From Heracleum sosnowskyi (Eukaryota > Streptophyta > Magnoliopsida > Apiales > Apiaceae): a stretch of DNA of 64,000 nt. Below are positions 35,278 to 47,770 of the stretch, one piece after another; the first letter of the stretch is position 1; each line of letters begins with the position of its first letter. The DNA is taken from NCBI GenBank assembly GCA_030848705.1, contig CM061243.1, positions 8,457,044 to 8,521,043 on the forward strand, written 5' to 3'. The position numbers were made by a program, and so were the translations under genes. The notes below the pieces were generated by a model that searched no databases, was not told the DNA's origin, and saw only the letters and a program-made list of their open reading frames with translations.

Positions 35278-36424
35278 TGTTAACGGAGAAATTTGGTATT
35301 AAAAAAGTTTGAGATTCGTTGCCGGAATCAAGATCTATGACGATGGTTCTTCGCCGAAAGGTCACCGGAGTGTGATAGTTGTGATGAATTGGGGGCTGAG
35401 ATTGTAAGGGTTTTCTTGGTGGTGGCTCGCTGAGCTCTTCGCTTCCAACCCCTTACAATGTGCCTACGTACCCCGTATTTATAAGGAATCAAGCCCTACG
35501 TAGTTCTTGGGGAGCAAGTAACCTATATGGGCTGGTTTCTGATTTCCGAGGCCCACTAGGATACCTGATCTGTCTTCTGGAATTTGTTATTGACTCGCTT
35601 TAGAAATATCCAACGATGAGGCCTAGTCACAAAGGACCAATGCTCGTCTATGCTTTCAGGACTTCACGGATAAGGAAACTTCCCCCGTCGAGGACTAGTC
35701 ATATCCGTTACCAGCTATTTCCTTATTTCATAAACGCATGTATAGCCATGACTTACCCCAAATGTCAGACACATTCTTGTCCCCCGAATGAGAAGCACCC
35801 ACCAGATTGCAGGACAAGTGATCCCAAGCGTTTGGGTGCAAAGTGCAGGATTACTCCAAAGTTCCCCAATGAGGACGCACTCATTGAGTACAGGAACAGA
35901 GCTCCCAAAGCACACACCAAGGTTCACCCCACATCCTCAATGAGGACGCGCCCATTGAATACAGAATAAGGCCTTCAGTACACTAGCATACCCCTGGAGG
36001 CCTTCAACCACGGACATTCCCCTCCTAGGGCACATTCTAGGAGGGAATTCTTCAATCATCATGCTAACCCCTTGAGACCTTCAATCACGGACATCCTTCC
36101 CGTAGTGCGCATCCTAAGGGAGAAGTCTTCAATAAAATATCAATATTAAACAAGAGAATCATCTTTCAATGTTAAGTTGCCACTTCAACGGCGCACTAAG
36201 GGAGAAGTCTTCAATAAAATATCAATATTAAACCAAGAGAATCATCTTTCAATGGGTGGACGGCCAGAGGGCGCCCCCTTTCCTCTACTGAGGGCAAACC
36301 CTACGCTTACTTGTGTCAATCCAATCTTTAATTACATCTTGGATATCCTCAATTGATTATTACTTAACACAAATCTACCCTCAAATCTACCCTAAAAACT
36401 CAATACCGGATTTTGGTTACGACA
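35278..36424 (-). repeat. LTR of the LARD-like element (5' LTR in element orientation)
   Basis: 1147 bp, edges TGTTAACGG and TTACGACA on the plus strand. It has an internal duplication in which AAGTCTTCAATAAAATATCA occurs near 36125 and again near 36208. The primer-site-like sequence adjoins its left edge. Confidence 0.85.
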
Positions 36425-37080
36425 ACTGATCATCTCTCCTTGTTTCTACTGCAAAAGCATCGATAATTATATTATAGATTTTTACAAAATTCTGATTAAA
36501 CTGAATTAACACAGTTGTAGCATTTTTGCGAATCATTCACAAATCTCTACATGAAAAAGTTTGCATTATCAGATCTTTCATTAATCTTTCTTACACCTTT
36601 TTTTTCAATATATTTTTTTTCTTGAGTGTGTTGCTAACTAAGATCCAAAGGTGTCTGCGTGTTAAACAAATCCTACATATAAGTAAAGAAGAGGAAATTA
36701 CAATAGAGAATCTAAAACAAAGGACAATTTGTCAAGATAGTGGCCAATATTTAACCTAGAATAATGCCTCATAAAGTACACAAGAAGATGTGTAGCATTT
36801 TCTTGCTAGTTTCCTTGAGCCAACGAAAGCACCTAACGCATCCAATGTATCCAAGTCGAGACGACTTGTTTAATGACTAAATGGACCAACAGACAACAAC
36901 CCATATGCAGATCAGACACAAGCCAATGCCTAGATCAGTAAGGGTGATTTAGTAACAAAGAACTAACCAGCTTCATCTATAAAAGATAGATCCATTGCTA
37001 TCATCAACATCAGAGAGAACATAAATATAGAATAAAGATTTCAACGACCTACTTGTAAAAGAAAGGAGTTTTGTAGGAAA
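36425..37080 (+). promoter_or_regulatory. Upstream region of EDS1 copy 2
   Basis: From about 36660 this is homologous to the region before EDS1 copy 1 (GAGAATCTAA...ACAAAGGAC, CATCCAAT, ACTTGTT(C/T)AATGACTAAA). The segment carrying the second W-box of copy 1 is missing, and the third reads AGTCGA instead of AGTCAA. Only a non-consensus TGTCAA at about 36730 remains, so no canonical W-box was found. Confidence 0.5.
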
Positions 37081-39273
37081 ATGGAGGACAACATGATCGA
37101 AGCAATAGGCATGTCGGACGATCTTATCAAGAGAGCCTGTTCTGCATCCATGAAAGCTCACAAGCTTTCTGGAAAACATTATCTTCGTAGCAAAATTCGA
37201 GGATCGCCGTTTGTTGTGTTTGCATTTGCTGGATCATGGTCTGTGAAGGATTTTTTCAAGCATACATCTTTTGGAGAAGAAGATATTAATCTTAAGATGT
37301 TCCGGTCCATGAAAAGTATCGGCCCCAATGAGACTGCCCAGGTGAACGCAGCATTTGCTGAAAGATTTGAGATTATCCACAAAACATTCAAAACTGAGGT
37401 AACGTAGAGTTCAGTACACTTTGTTCCATTCGTGATTAATTGCTTATAAGGTCATTTAGCGGGTGTTTTCCGCTAACTACTGAGGAGGTGTATTCAATTT
37501 AGATTTTAATGGATTGATAAAAATCCGTAGATTTTAACAGATTGTTGTTGCACCCTGAGTTGTTAACGAACAAAATAATAAGTATTGAAGCTGACCTAAA
37601 TTTCAGGTGGACAAAGATCGTAAGAAGGGGAAACAAATTGTTTTTGCAGGGCACTCTTCGGGAGGTCCAATGGCCATATTTGCAACCCTTTGGTTCTTGG
37701 AAAATACCAATCCAAAAGAAGGTGAGCAATTTCCGTTTCGTTGTCTAACTTTTGGATCTCCACTTACCGGTGACAAGATTTTGGGACACGCTATCAAACG
37801 AGAGAACTGGTCAAGAAACTTCACTCATTTTGTCATGAAGCATGACATTGTCCCGCGAATAATGCTTGCTCCTAGAGCGCATATTGAAGGAGAACTGCAA
37901 AAAGTTCTCAATTTCTTCAAGAATTACAAAACTGCAATGTATCCAAATGACTTGCTCCAACCTCAAGTCCTTTTCAGGGAAGTCATGAAAAATGCATCAT
38001 CTGTTGCAAGCTATGCTGCAAGCATCCTCATGGGATGCCCAAACACGCTGTTAAACACTTTATCTACTTATGTTCAACTTAGCCCTTACAAGCCCTTCGG
38101 AAAATATATCTTTTGCACTGGGAATGGAAAATTAGTGGTTGTTGAAAATTCAGACGCTGTTCTGCAAATGTTATTCTATAGCTCTCAGTTAGATAGTGAA
38201 GCCCAAGATGTGGAAATTGCTTTCATAAGCTTACATCAACATATGTCTTATGAAAAGGAATTGCAAGAAAGCTTGGCAATGAAAAACCTAATCTTCTTGA
38301 ACCACCTGCAAAATCTTTCCCTGTCCTCTGTTGGGGAAACCTTAAATGTGGATTCGACAGACATGGCTCTGAATGACCTTGGCCTGGTATGTTTTGTTTC
38401 CTCGATTCCTGATGTCATGATTTTCAGTATTATTGATTTTATTTCTCAAGAAAATTAATTCAAAAGTAACTAAAGTCTTGTTCTCAGTTAACTTATTCTT
38501 TCTTCTAAGCATGGGTAGATTAGCATACTAATAATTTCTCTATATTATGTATATTACTGACGTACCAGAGTGCAAGAGCAAGGCTATGCCTTCGGGCTGC
38601 TGGCGAATTCGAGGATCAAAAGAAGAGAAATCAAAGTAGTGTTGATAAGTATGAGGTTACCATTGCAAAGGCATTAAAAGAAATAGAAGCATACCAGACT
38701 AAATGTGAAGGGCATAACATGAACTACTATGATGCCTTCAAACGTCAAAAAGACAACAAAAGCGATTTTGAAGCCAACATTAAGAGGATTGAGCTATCAG
38801 GCAAATGGGATGAGATTATTGACTTGCTGGAGAATTATGAACTTCCAGATGAATTTGAGGGCCGCCAAAACTGGATAAAGCTAGGAACAGAGTTTCGACA
38901 GCTTGTTGAACCCCTAGATATTGCTAACTATTACAGACACTTTAAGAATGATGACTGTGGTCCCTACATGGGAAAAGGTAGACCGAGACGCTACAGATTC
39001 ACCCAAAGATGGTCTGAACATGCTTCCAAGACAGAATTTAGGTCAATATCGAGCTCGTGTATCTGGGCTGTGGTAGAGGAGCTTCCAAATGAAAAATTTG
39101 AAGACATAAAAGAGAAGCTAGAGGCTCTAGAGAAAGCATTACAACAATGGGAAGGTGAAGGGAAGTTGGGTAAACATGTATTTTCTGAAGGATCCACAGT
39201 TGTTGACTGTTGGAAAACATTCCCTGACCAATATAGATCAATATCTGGCCTTGCTCAGTATATGAACAAGTAG
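37081..39273 (+). CDS. EDS1: EDS1 lipase-like immune regulator, copy 2
   Basis: Same architecture as copy 1: exons 37081-37398, 37607-38386 and 38569-39273 (106, 260 and 234 codons plus stop; 600 residues), all phase 0. The lipase-like domain keeps FAGHSSGG (Ser123), KHDIVPR (Asp186) and LHQHMSYE. The EP domain keeps DIANYYRHFKNDDCGPYM and GRPRRY; H490, K492 and R507 match the Arabidopsis signalling residues H476, K478 and R493. Exon lengths 1 and 2 are identical to copy 1, and introns are short (208 and 182 bp versus 375 and 151). It is clearly a tandem duplicate, later separated by retrotransposon insertion. No disabling change was seen, so both copies are probably expressed proteins. Confidence 0.95.
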
Positions 39274-41831
39274 CAACATTTTCACTTCCTACCCCCTTGT
39301 AGAGTTAGAATTAATGAAAAAGTATTCACATGTATGGCTTTGCCAAATAATAGTTATAAATGCAAGAACGAAACCTCGGCCTTTTTCGTAGTAGTTTTCT
39401 AACCTCTATGCATGAACAAAACCTCAGAAATTTCACATATACAATCTTTCTATGCCCTATTGTTTACATCGGCTTCACCAGGTGGTGCACGGTCCCGGTA
39501 GTTTTCTTTAGGAAGAAAATCGGAGCATTAAGTCCCATGTTCAAGTTTTGGATTATTCTCAAGTGAAGAGGTAGAGCCACCTTCAAGGTCTGCAATACTA
39601 AAGAATAACCCCAACAAACTAGGTCATGTACCAACAAAATTTAGCAGAAGGTTCTAATGTCCACCATATGATCAGATCCATATAATGCAAGACACCAGTA
39701 ACTGACTGGAGCCTGAAAGCATAACATTAAGCTACTAAAATAAATTTTCGGGTAAAAAACTATTCAAACACCTCTCCTACAGTTCCAGAAGTGCAGCTAC
39801 ATAAACTGTGATCAGTTCTGCACACCAAAGACACCAACCTCATTACATTCTGCAAATGCATCCATAGTCCAGCATACTTTTACTCAGTATCCTTGAGTGC
39901 CTAAAATTTTGAGAGCTAATCACCTCACAACATTTCACAAGATAATTAATGTTGATCATGAGAATAGTAGAAGCCGCTAACAGTAATTAAGACCATACTG
40001 CAAAAATAGACAAATCCTAGTTCTCTCAGAATAACATAGTGCATAGCTGCTTCTATAAAGAACACATTACATCTAATACAGATTACAATTTAATGTGTTA
40101 GAATTCATGTGGGCAGGAATCATGATAAAAGCTTGGGTGGTACAGCTGCCAAAATTAGTCAATAACATCAGCATTGAAGTTAATATGTAACAAGCATGAG
40201 GAAACGAAGCGATTACATGGTGAGATACAGTTTGATCACAAAAAGGAAAGAGCTGTACAAGAACAGCAACTATGAGCACACAATAAAAGGTTAAATTGAA
40301 AGCTAACATCACAAAAACGGAATGTATAATCTAAAGACAGATTCCACAACCATTTACTTAACCAATAATAACATGAATAGGCAAGCAAGCCAACTTCTCT
40401 AATGTTAAGGCAACCTCTACAGTCACTTTCCGTATGGTGGCACCGTGGCAGACTGCAAAGAAAAAAATGGATTTAGAATTCAAGGTCTGGAGGAACTTCT
40501 AGGTAAGATAAGCCCAGTACAAAATAATTGGAAAACAGTCTGCCATAGCTTCTTTGAGTTTAAAATGTCACAAGACAAGTCGATATCGGGAATTTGATGC
40601 CCCCGGAATTAGGTTAGGAACTTGTAGAAAAGGTAAATTAGGCAAAGTGGATAGGTATTAAATTACAGCTATATAAGCAGAATAAATCACAGATTTAAGA
40701 AACTTATGCTGGCACTTCTGTTCCTACAATTTCTGCAAGTTAAAAGTGCCTGAACCTGGAGTATTAGTGCAAAGCAGAAAAACCAAGAGATTCATAACAT
40801 GTACTTACATTTAAAGAGTCGGATAATAATTGTGGACTGCGATACAATCCTCATATTATCAAAATCTAAGAAAATAAAATTCAAAGTCCTAAAAGTTTCC
40901 AAATTAACTAATATCGACAACTCAAAATCTCAAACATTCACACAACATGATATCATCGTAGAATAGTTGACAAAGCATATTACCTAAGTTTGTTTCATAA
41001 AAATCATATTTACTAATACCAGTACAAGTGAAATAGACCAATTAACTCATAAAGCATTTGAAATATTGTGATCCAATTCTATCTCGGAATACATAAGAAA
41101 GAAGACACTTCCCAAACAGACTTACCATAAACATAAAACAGTTTAAGCTCCCTTGAAAACTTTTATTTTGAGATATTTTATCTGACAGTCTAACAGATTT
41201 ACATTCGTCTCTTGCGTCTGATAACCTGAGAGTGGCGGAGCCAGGAAGTTTACTTCCTGGGGGCACCCTATAACTACCCTATAATCTAATGAATCGATTA
41301 CTGTACATGTAATTCATTGATGTACCGAAAACTAGGCCACATAACTACTTTACATACCCAGAGGACATGTACACATTGGTGAAAAAATAGCAAATGGTTT
41401 TTAATATTTTTGCATAATCTCATTTCACGTAAGAGTAGCATAGTTCTCAACCTCACAGTATAGAGACTAGAATACTTTATTTATGGATTATTTAAAATTG
41501 TCAGTTATTTTAGGCATTAATTAATTAACTAATTTATGTATTAAACTTAATTCAAGTCACTTAACAGCTCCTGCTAAAGCAACTTTAACGACATTCCATT
41601 TTAAACTGTCTAGTATGCAAATGTAATTGCAGGCAATCGAGTGAATAACCAAAGGCTACAAACATTATGCTTAATCATATGTTTGAATCAAACAATGACA
41701 AACATATCTGCATAAACCTGAATGTACTTAATGTTTACCACTATATTTATTACCAACCAATATTTCATATACATCAGCACGAGAACTATATCAATATACA
41801 GACCACCTCAAATAAAGGGAGCTTAAGCATC
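39274..41831. other. Intergenic DNA between EDS1 copy 2 and the RING gene
   Basis: Contains the 3' UTRs of both convergent genes; 39600-39900 partly resembles the sequence downstream of EDS1 copy 1. GTGGCGGAGCCAGGAAGTTT at about 41232 looks like the edge of a worn hAT-type element. No open frame here is convincing. Confidence 0.5.
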
Positions 41832-43533
41832 TCATGCTACAATCAAGTCTGAATTTTCTTCCCACTGGACAACATTGTTATCATAATGCTTCCTGCACCC
41901 TGGACAGCGACCATCCTCTTCAAGAATCCTTTTGTGGCAGAAAAGGCAAAGCTGAAAGCCGCAGGAACAAGGGAGGAAACTTGAATCAGTGCTATCCAGA
42001 TCCTCACAGCATATGGGACATGAAGATGGAGGCGACACAAGATTCTTACAGCCCAATTTTGTACCTCCATGGCGATAATGCCTGTTTGCTTTCATAGGGT
42101 AATTATGCTTCTTTTGTAGAATAGGCAGGGTTTTGGGAAGAAAAGTATCACTGTGCCTCTGTGCCTGCCCATTTTCTGGCTTTGGCTTCAAAACATCCAC
42201 TGTAGCCTGGCCGTTTTCTGGCTTTGGTTTCCAGACATCCGCGGTAGCAGTTGGTTCGTTCACCAATTCAGGTAGATGATCCAATTGGGTAACATTTTTA
42301 TTCTCCTCCAGTGATTTAGATTTTTTGTCCCGCTTTTCTGGCTTTGGCTTCCAGCAAAAAGTATCACCTTGCCTCCATGCCTGGCCGTTTTCTGGCTTTG
42401 GCTTCCAATGAAAAGCATCACGGTTCCTCCATGCCTGGCCGTTTTTTGGCCTTTGCTTCGAATGAAAAGCATCAGGGTTCCTCCATGCCTGTCCATTTTC
42501 TGGCTTTGGCTTCCATTGCAAAGCATCACTGCGCCTCCCTGCCTGGCCGTTTTCTACCTTTGGCTTACAAAAGTCCACGATAGCAGTTGGTTGGTTCACC
42601 ACTTCAGACAGGTGATCCAATTTGGTAACGTCTTTATTCTCCACCTCTGATTTGGATTTTTGGTCACGATTTTCCGACTTTTGCTTCCAAACATCAACGG
42701 TAGCATTTGGTTGTTTCGCCACTTCAGGCAGATGATCCAATTGAGCAACATTTTTATTTTCCCCCAACGATTCAACTCTATGGTCACGCTGATCCTTCTT
42801 GTCATCAGCAGCTGCCAATGCATCAGCAACAGCCTCCCAATCATCCAAGTCACCACCATCCTCAACTTCACTAATGTTTCTAGAATAAAATGTACCACTG
42901 CTACTTCCATTCAAATTAGTTCCTGAGCAGTTGCTTTCCACAATACTTCGATCCGACAATAAATCCGAGTCACTAGTAACCTCCAAAGCCCTGGTAGCCT
43001 GATCCCTCCCATTACACACATGCATTGGGAGAACATCAATCTCTCCACCTCCACTCCGTTCCTCCTCGCACCCCTCAATCTTTACTGCATTAACCAATTA
43101 CGAAATAAACTCAAAACCAAACAAAATCAATAAATAAATAAAAAATAACATAACAAAATCATTTAAAACCCCTATTCAAAAGATTCTCCCTAAGTCATAA
43201 AAAAATCTCTCCTAAATTCCTTACAAAGATCATTAGCACAAACACACAAACACATAACAGAACAAGAAAAAAAGAACCAAATTTTTGTAACACACCTTGT
43301 GAAACCCACTGCTGACAACGAACATCAAGCTTGTCCTGCTCGAGTTCAGCAGAATGGTTGCCCTTTACATCCAAAACACAACTCAATTTAATCAAATCAC
43401 GACATTAAAATCAAATATTAACAAACTTAAATTATAATCACAAATATATTACCCGCTTTTTCTCTGCCAAGTCATTGGCATTCGAGGCAGCAAAAATCGA
43501 AGAACTCGAACTCGAAATCGAATCGAAAGACAT
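41832..43533 (-). CDS. NOT4-like C4C4 RING-finger protein with internal repeats
   Basis: Probable RING E3 ligase or RNA-regulation factor. Coding exons on the minus strand: 43453-43533 (27 codons, starting MSFDSISSSSSS), 43296-43362 (67 nt) and 41832-43084, total 466 residues. Residues 405-450 hold a C4C4 RING: CPICCEDLDSTDSSFLPCSC, then CLFCHKR and CPGCRKHY. The all-cysteine pattern is that of NOT4/CNOT4, but the RRM that follows the RING in NOT4 is absent and the RING is at the C-terminus. DLDDWEAVADALAA lies in the N-terminal half. The middle (about residues 200-370) consists of tandem repeats of ~19-20 residues built on WKPKPENGQAWR, plus longer repeats with LDHLPE. An N-terminal serine run suggests disorder. 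The start was chosen as the first ATG of exon 1. A CA-rich tract (43585-43610) lies just upstream, in the leader or promoter. Confidence 0.88.
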
Positions 43534-44160
43534 TGTTTCGGGTTGGATTTACCAACAACTAGAAAACCCTTATACAATCACGCACGCATACACACACACA
43601 CATACACAAGTACTTGCTGTTTCACTTGTCGGTCTTAAATTTGAAGTACTTGGAGGCCAAGCATCAGTTCACCCTATATAAAGACCCCACTTAATAAAAT
43701 GGCCCTCTGTTTCAATAAATTTACGATTGGCCCAGATTGTATTGCATTTTCTTTACAGATCTTTGGAGTCAATGTTAGAGATGATTTGTGTCTGACTTTC
43801 TTTGTTTTAATTGTAAAATTTAGTTTGTAGATAACAATTAAATATTATTAATATCTATCAGGATCCACAAAACCAAAATCAACATACATGTAATAATTAA
43901 ATTAGTGATAAACATATCCTTAAGATGATCCACATTGTGTAAATACATTTTGCAGATAAGAAGTAAATGTAATCCATAAGATGCATGTGATAAGATATTG
44001 AACTTGAATGGAATATTAATATTATAAATTTTATCAAATATTTTATTTTTTGGCAAAACAAATCTGTGTACAGTATATTCCAGCATAACGTTTTCTCCGA
44101 CACTTTTTACAAAAGCATACTTGGACAATGCCAAATAGACCCTCTAACTTTATGTAAATT
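43534..44160. other. Upstream region of the RING gene and AT-rich DNA
   Basis: CCTATATAAAG at 43673-43683 reads as a TATA-like motif only on the plus strand, pointing away from the RING gene. Nothing else is recognised. Confidence 0.4.
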
Positions 44161-44164
44161 TCAC

Positions 44165-44575
44165 GGGGATTAATGGCCTTTTAATCCTAAAACATTTATT
44201 ATGATATACTCATCATCGTTCATGTGTTTTAAAGTTGTATTTTTTAGTCCAAAGTTATACTTTTTTTTTGCTAAGTTAAAGTTGTATCTTTTAGCCCTTA
44301 AGATACTGAAATCATACCTTTGGACTCTTATACCGGTTCAGAATAAAAAATCAGTATAACTCAGATGGGCAAAACAATCTTTAAAACATGGATTTAAGCT
44401 TGGTTGCAGGAAGATTAATGGTTTAGATGACTGTCATCTTTAAAAAGAATCGAAAGGTATGATTTCAGTATATCAGGGACTAAAATGTACAACTTTAAAA
44501 CACAAGGGCTAGGGCTAATGGGTATATGACAGTAAACCTTTAGGGTTAAAAAATTATTAAACCATTTCACGGAGC
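44165..44575. mobile_element. Foldback (long inverted-repeat) element
   Basis: The left half contains TGTGTTTTAAAGTTGTA, TTTTTTAGTCC and ACTGAAATCATACCTTT; the right half contains their complements (AAAGGTATGATTTCAGTATA, GGGACTAAAATGTACAACTT, TAAAACACAAG). The arms are about 150-180 bp around a centre near 44340-44440. Ends and target duplication could not be fixed, so the superfamily is open. Confidence 0.65.
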
Positions 44576-46197
44576 TGTCATTTATACTATTAGTTTGAAG
44601 AATTATATATTAGTCACAACATTATTTTGAAGAATAACAAACGTAACACGGTAATACCAAATATATTAACAAGCTGTCTGGGGTAAAAACAAAGGTAACA
44701 CATTACACACCCAAAAATCAACACATCATAATCGTATGTTGTTCATTTACCAAACTGGGTGTTTACAGTTTCGGAACCTCGATCCAATATTGAAAAGAAA
44801 ATATAAGCCTAATATGACATTAACATGTTTAGTTCATTAAGATAACATCATCACTGTACTTGATTATTGTTGCAAGAGTAGCCACTAAGTTTCGTATTCT
44901 ATATATTGAGATCGAGGCATTGCCTCCTTGTAACACTTGTAGTAGAATTTTCAATACATACTTCTCTGCCAATCTCTTTCTCTCCTCTCTACAATGTTCC
45001 TTTATTATTTTCCGCATATTTATGTTTTCTCATATTCTCTGAGAAGAACTTTGCTTCCAAAATCAAATGTTGACAATCTGACATTCAAAACATAAAAATG
45101 TGGATATCATTTTTCTTTAGATAATTATAATGGAGAGATCGTTGTTGGATGAAGCCTACCTGTTTCAGAATAGAAAAGTGTTGCTGCCTGCTGAAGCCTG
45201 TAAGGCATCTGCATTAGTGCATATCTGGGATGTAGTCATAATTTAAACCTGAGATTAAAAAAAAAAACAAAAACAAGCACTTCAATACATAATGCATCCA
45301 ATAACACTGCAATAATAATTAGCTAAAGTAATTCGGAAATACAATGCACCAGACATATTATAATATCCTTGTCATAGTAGTAAATTGAAAGAGACAAAAT
45401 TTTAAGTTAGTACCACATTCGAAAATTAATATTGAACTAAAACATAGAGAACTATTCAGCCAAAACAAGATTTAATTATAGAACAGCTATTTATATCAAC
45501 AATACTACAACTATCGGACAATGCGGATGAACTATCATCCGACACAAGTATTGTTTGACATTGAAAGTGGAATTTCACATCCCAATAACGTTAACTTGCT
45601 ACCCCACTTTTAATAATAAAAGATACATAATATCCGATTTTCGACAACTGAAAGTTGAAGGACGATGATAAAAGATTTACTAGAACAAATGTGCAAGTAA
45701 ACGTAAAGCAGTTGATGTCAGCAGTAGCTACAAAATCCTACTGAGAAAAAACTTCATGAAATCTGAATGTTAAAATGCATACCTCAAATTAAGAAGCTAA
45801 CGAGCAGGCAGTAGTTGATTCTGACGTCAGAGGCATTTCCCTTGCACCCACATCCATTTTCATTAGTGCTACAACGCATACGAAAACAGAAAGCTAATGA
45901 TTAATTTTCGCGAAAATAGTTTTGACCTTATTATGGAAATTCTATAAACTAGCATACCTTGATCAAGTTGTTTCATTTCTTCGAAATCCTCTACAACATT
46001 AGTAACTTTTTTCCATATCAAACATCCAACCTTGAGCATAGAAAAGTGCTTCAACCATTTTGGGAGTTAAGGTAACTCCTAAACCATTTTAAAATCTACC
46101 ACCCGTGCTAAAAGCAGACCCCAAATATACCATTGGTATTGGAAAAGTCACAAAGCCATTTGAGAATTGAGATAGAACACAAAATCTCATTTAATTA

Positions 46198-46214
46198 CCC
46201 CCCCCCCCCCCCCC
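46198..46214. repeat. Poly-C tract, 17 bases
   Basis: Mononucleotide C run; its true length may be uncertain because such tracts sequence poorly. Confidence 0.85.
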
Positions 46215-47687
46215 AATAGGTCAAACTCATTTGATCCCTACATATTTGGTTTTAAAGACAAGTACTGATCCAAATCCGATGAACTATCACCATGTAAAAC
46301 CAATCGATTGTATTTTTCAGATTAGATCCTCAAATTTCATCAGGTAGCTCAGGTCGGATGTTTATGCATAACCAGCTAAAACATCATCGCAAGCTAATTA
46401 CGACTTAACCAAAATAAGACTCTTCATATACATTATTAACATTAACAAAGCATAACTTTCCAAAATACAGAAAGAACAAGTGATAAGTAGACAAATGATA
46501 ATTTTCAAGTATATCAGCACTGACATGATTCTTTATTTAACTAAGCACGAGATTTCCAAAGAATCAAAAGATAATAAGATAAAATGATTCAAGCAAGCAC
46601 TTGTTTCTTGAAAAGTAGTGTTGTCAGGAAGAGAAAACATGCAAGTTACAATAATGATAACTACAGCAAGATATATCAAATGAATCTTCTTAGAGTTGTC
46701 GCATTGAAATCATCAAGCTCTTGTTCAAGTCACTACTCTGACTGGGGCATAAATTTGATGTAAGCTATAAGGGGTTTAGGGCACACAAACATTTAATACT
46801 ATGCCTTTTTAATATTTGATAGCTGAAATGGAAGTAACTCATGTGGCTAGAATTATATGTTTCGTGATGAAGAACTATTTTACTGGATAACTTGGATTGC
46901 TCTGTAAATATAATCATTTCTTTTATCGAAAAGACAATATTATGAGAAAAAAGTCATGACTCTGAAAAATAATTTTAATGAAAAAGATTACATAAACACA
47001 ATTGATTATCGTACTTAACAACAGAAAACACGCTAGTTCTCCAAAGAACTAGTTCTACTTGAGCCTTGCCCTAATAATATAGGTGAGTCCATTAAAGTAA
47101 ACATAACATAAATTTTAAACAAAACAAGAACAAACCGAAAATTGAAAAGTATGTGAATCTTTTCTTTCTATTATTTCAAAGTTGTGTATAACATCTATGT
47201 AACCTAGACTTATTCTCGGAAGTATAATAAGGTTTAAATTTCTACAAGAATCCACTGAATTAATGACTAACCTAAATGGATCAGAATTATACTATTCTTT
47301 TACATGCCAAAACTCCCTTAAACAGTTATACATCCGATAGATATATTCGACAACAAATGCAACACTGTGATCATACTTAATGTTACTCCTCTTAGTGCTA
47401 AATTGTTGAATTCATCGATAATCTTGCCCAATGCTTTTGTTCTCATCCCTATATAGTATGCTCTAACAGTTCCGAACTTGAAACTAAAGAATGTAGGACT
47501 AAATGGACACAATTGCACAATGCAAATAGCACTTCAACATATCAACGCATAGTTAAACTCATAAAATTGCAGATAACTAAACAAAAATGTACTAAATTAG
47601 TAATCAATCTCAAGTTAATAGATAACATTTGTGGGATAATTGACATAAACGCAAAGATAAACATAGCAGATACAAACATATAAAGAC

Positions 47688-47690
<3 letters not shown>

Positions 47691-47723
<33 letters not shown>

Positions 47724-47770
47724 GTACTTTTCTTTAACGGGTCTGAGAGAGAGACGTACTTTTCTTTAAC
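47691..47770. repeat. (GA)n microsatellite and ~35-bp tandem duplication
   Basis: A GA run (about 47691-47721) is followed by two copies of GAGACGTACTTTTCTTTAAC plus GGGTCTGAGA. Confidence 0.9.

Larger units (their letters stand above)
26429..36424 (-). mobile_element. LTR retrotransposon without a recognisable polyprotein (LARD-like), split by a CACTA element
   Basis: Two LTRs bracket a ~3-kb interior. The downstream-coordinate LTR is 35278-36424. The other is 26429-26438 plus 31239-32260, interrupted by a CACTA transposon. On the minus strand a primer-site-like ATTGGCGCTAGAAAGAGG directly follows the LTR at 35277, and a purine tract (AATTGGGGGATAGT) precedes the other LTR at 32274-32261, so the element reads right to left. 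LTR edges are TG...CA. No gag or pol could be recognised in 32261-35277. No 5-bp target duplication is evident (GCGGG left, ACTGA right), so one edge may be rearranged. Confidence 0.8.

Noticed and set aside
31619..35969. Several 60-117 residue frames in and around the LTRs
   Set aside because: Similar frames recur only because the LTRs are repeated. They carry no gag or pol motif and lie in a repetitive non-coding element.
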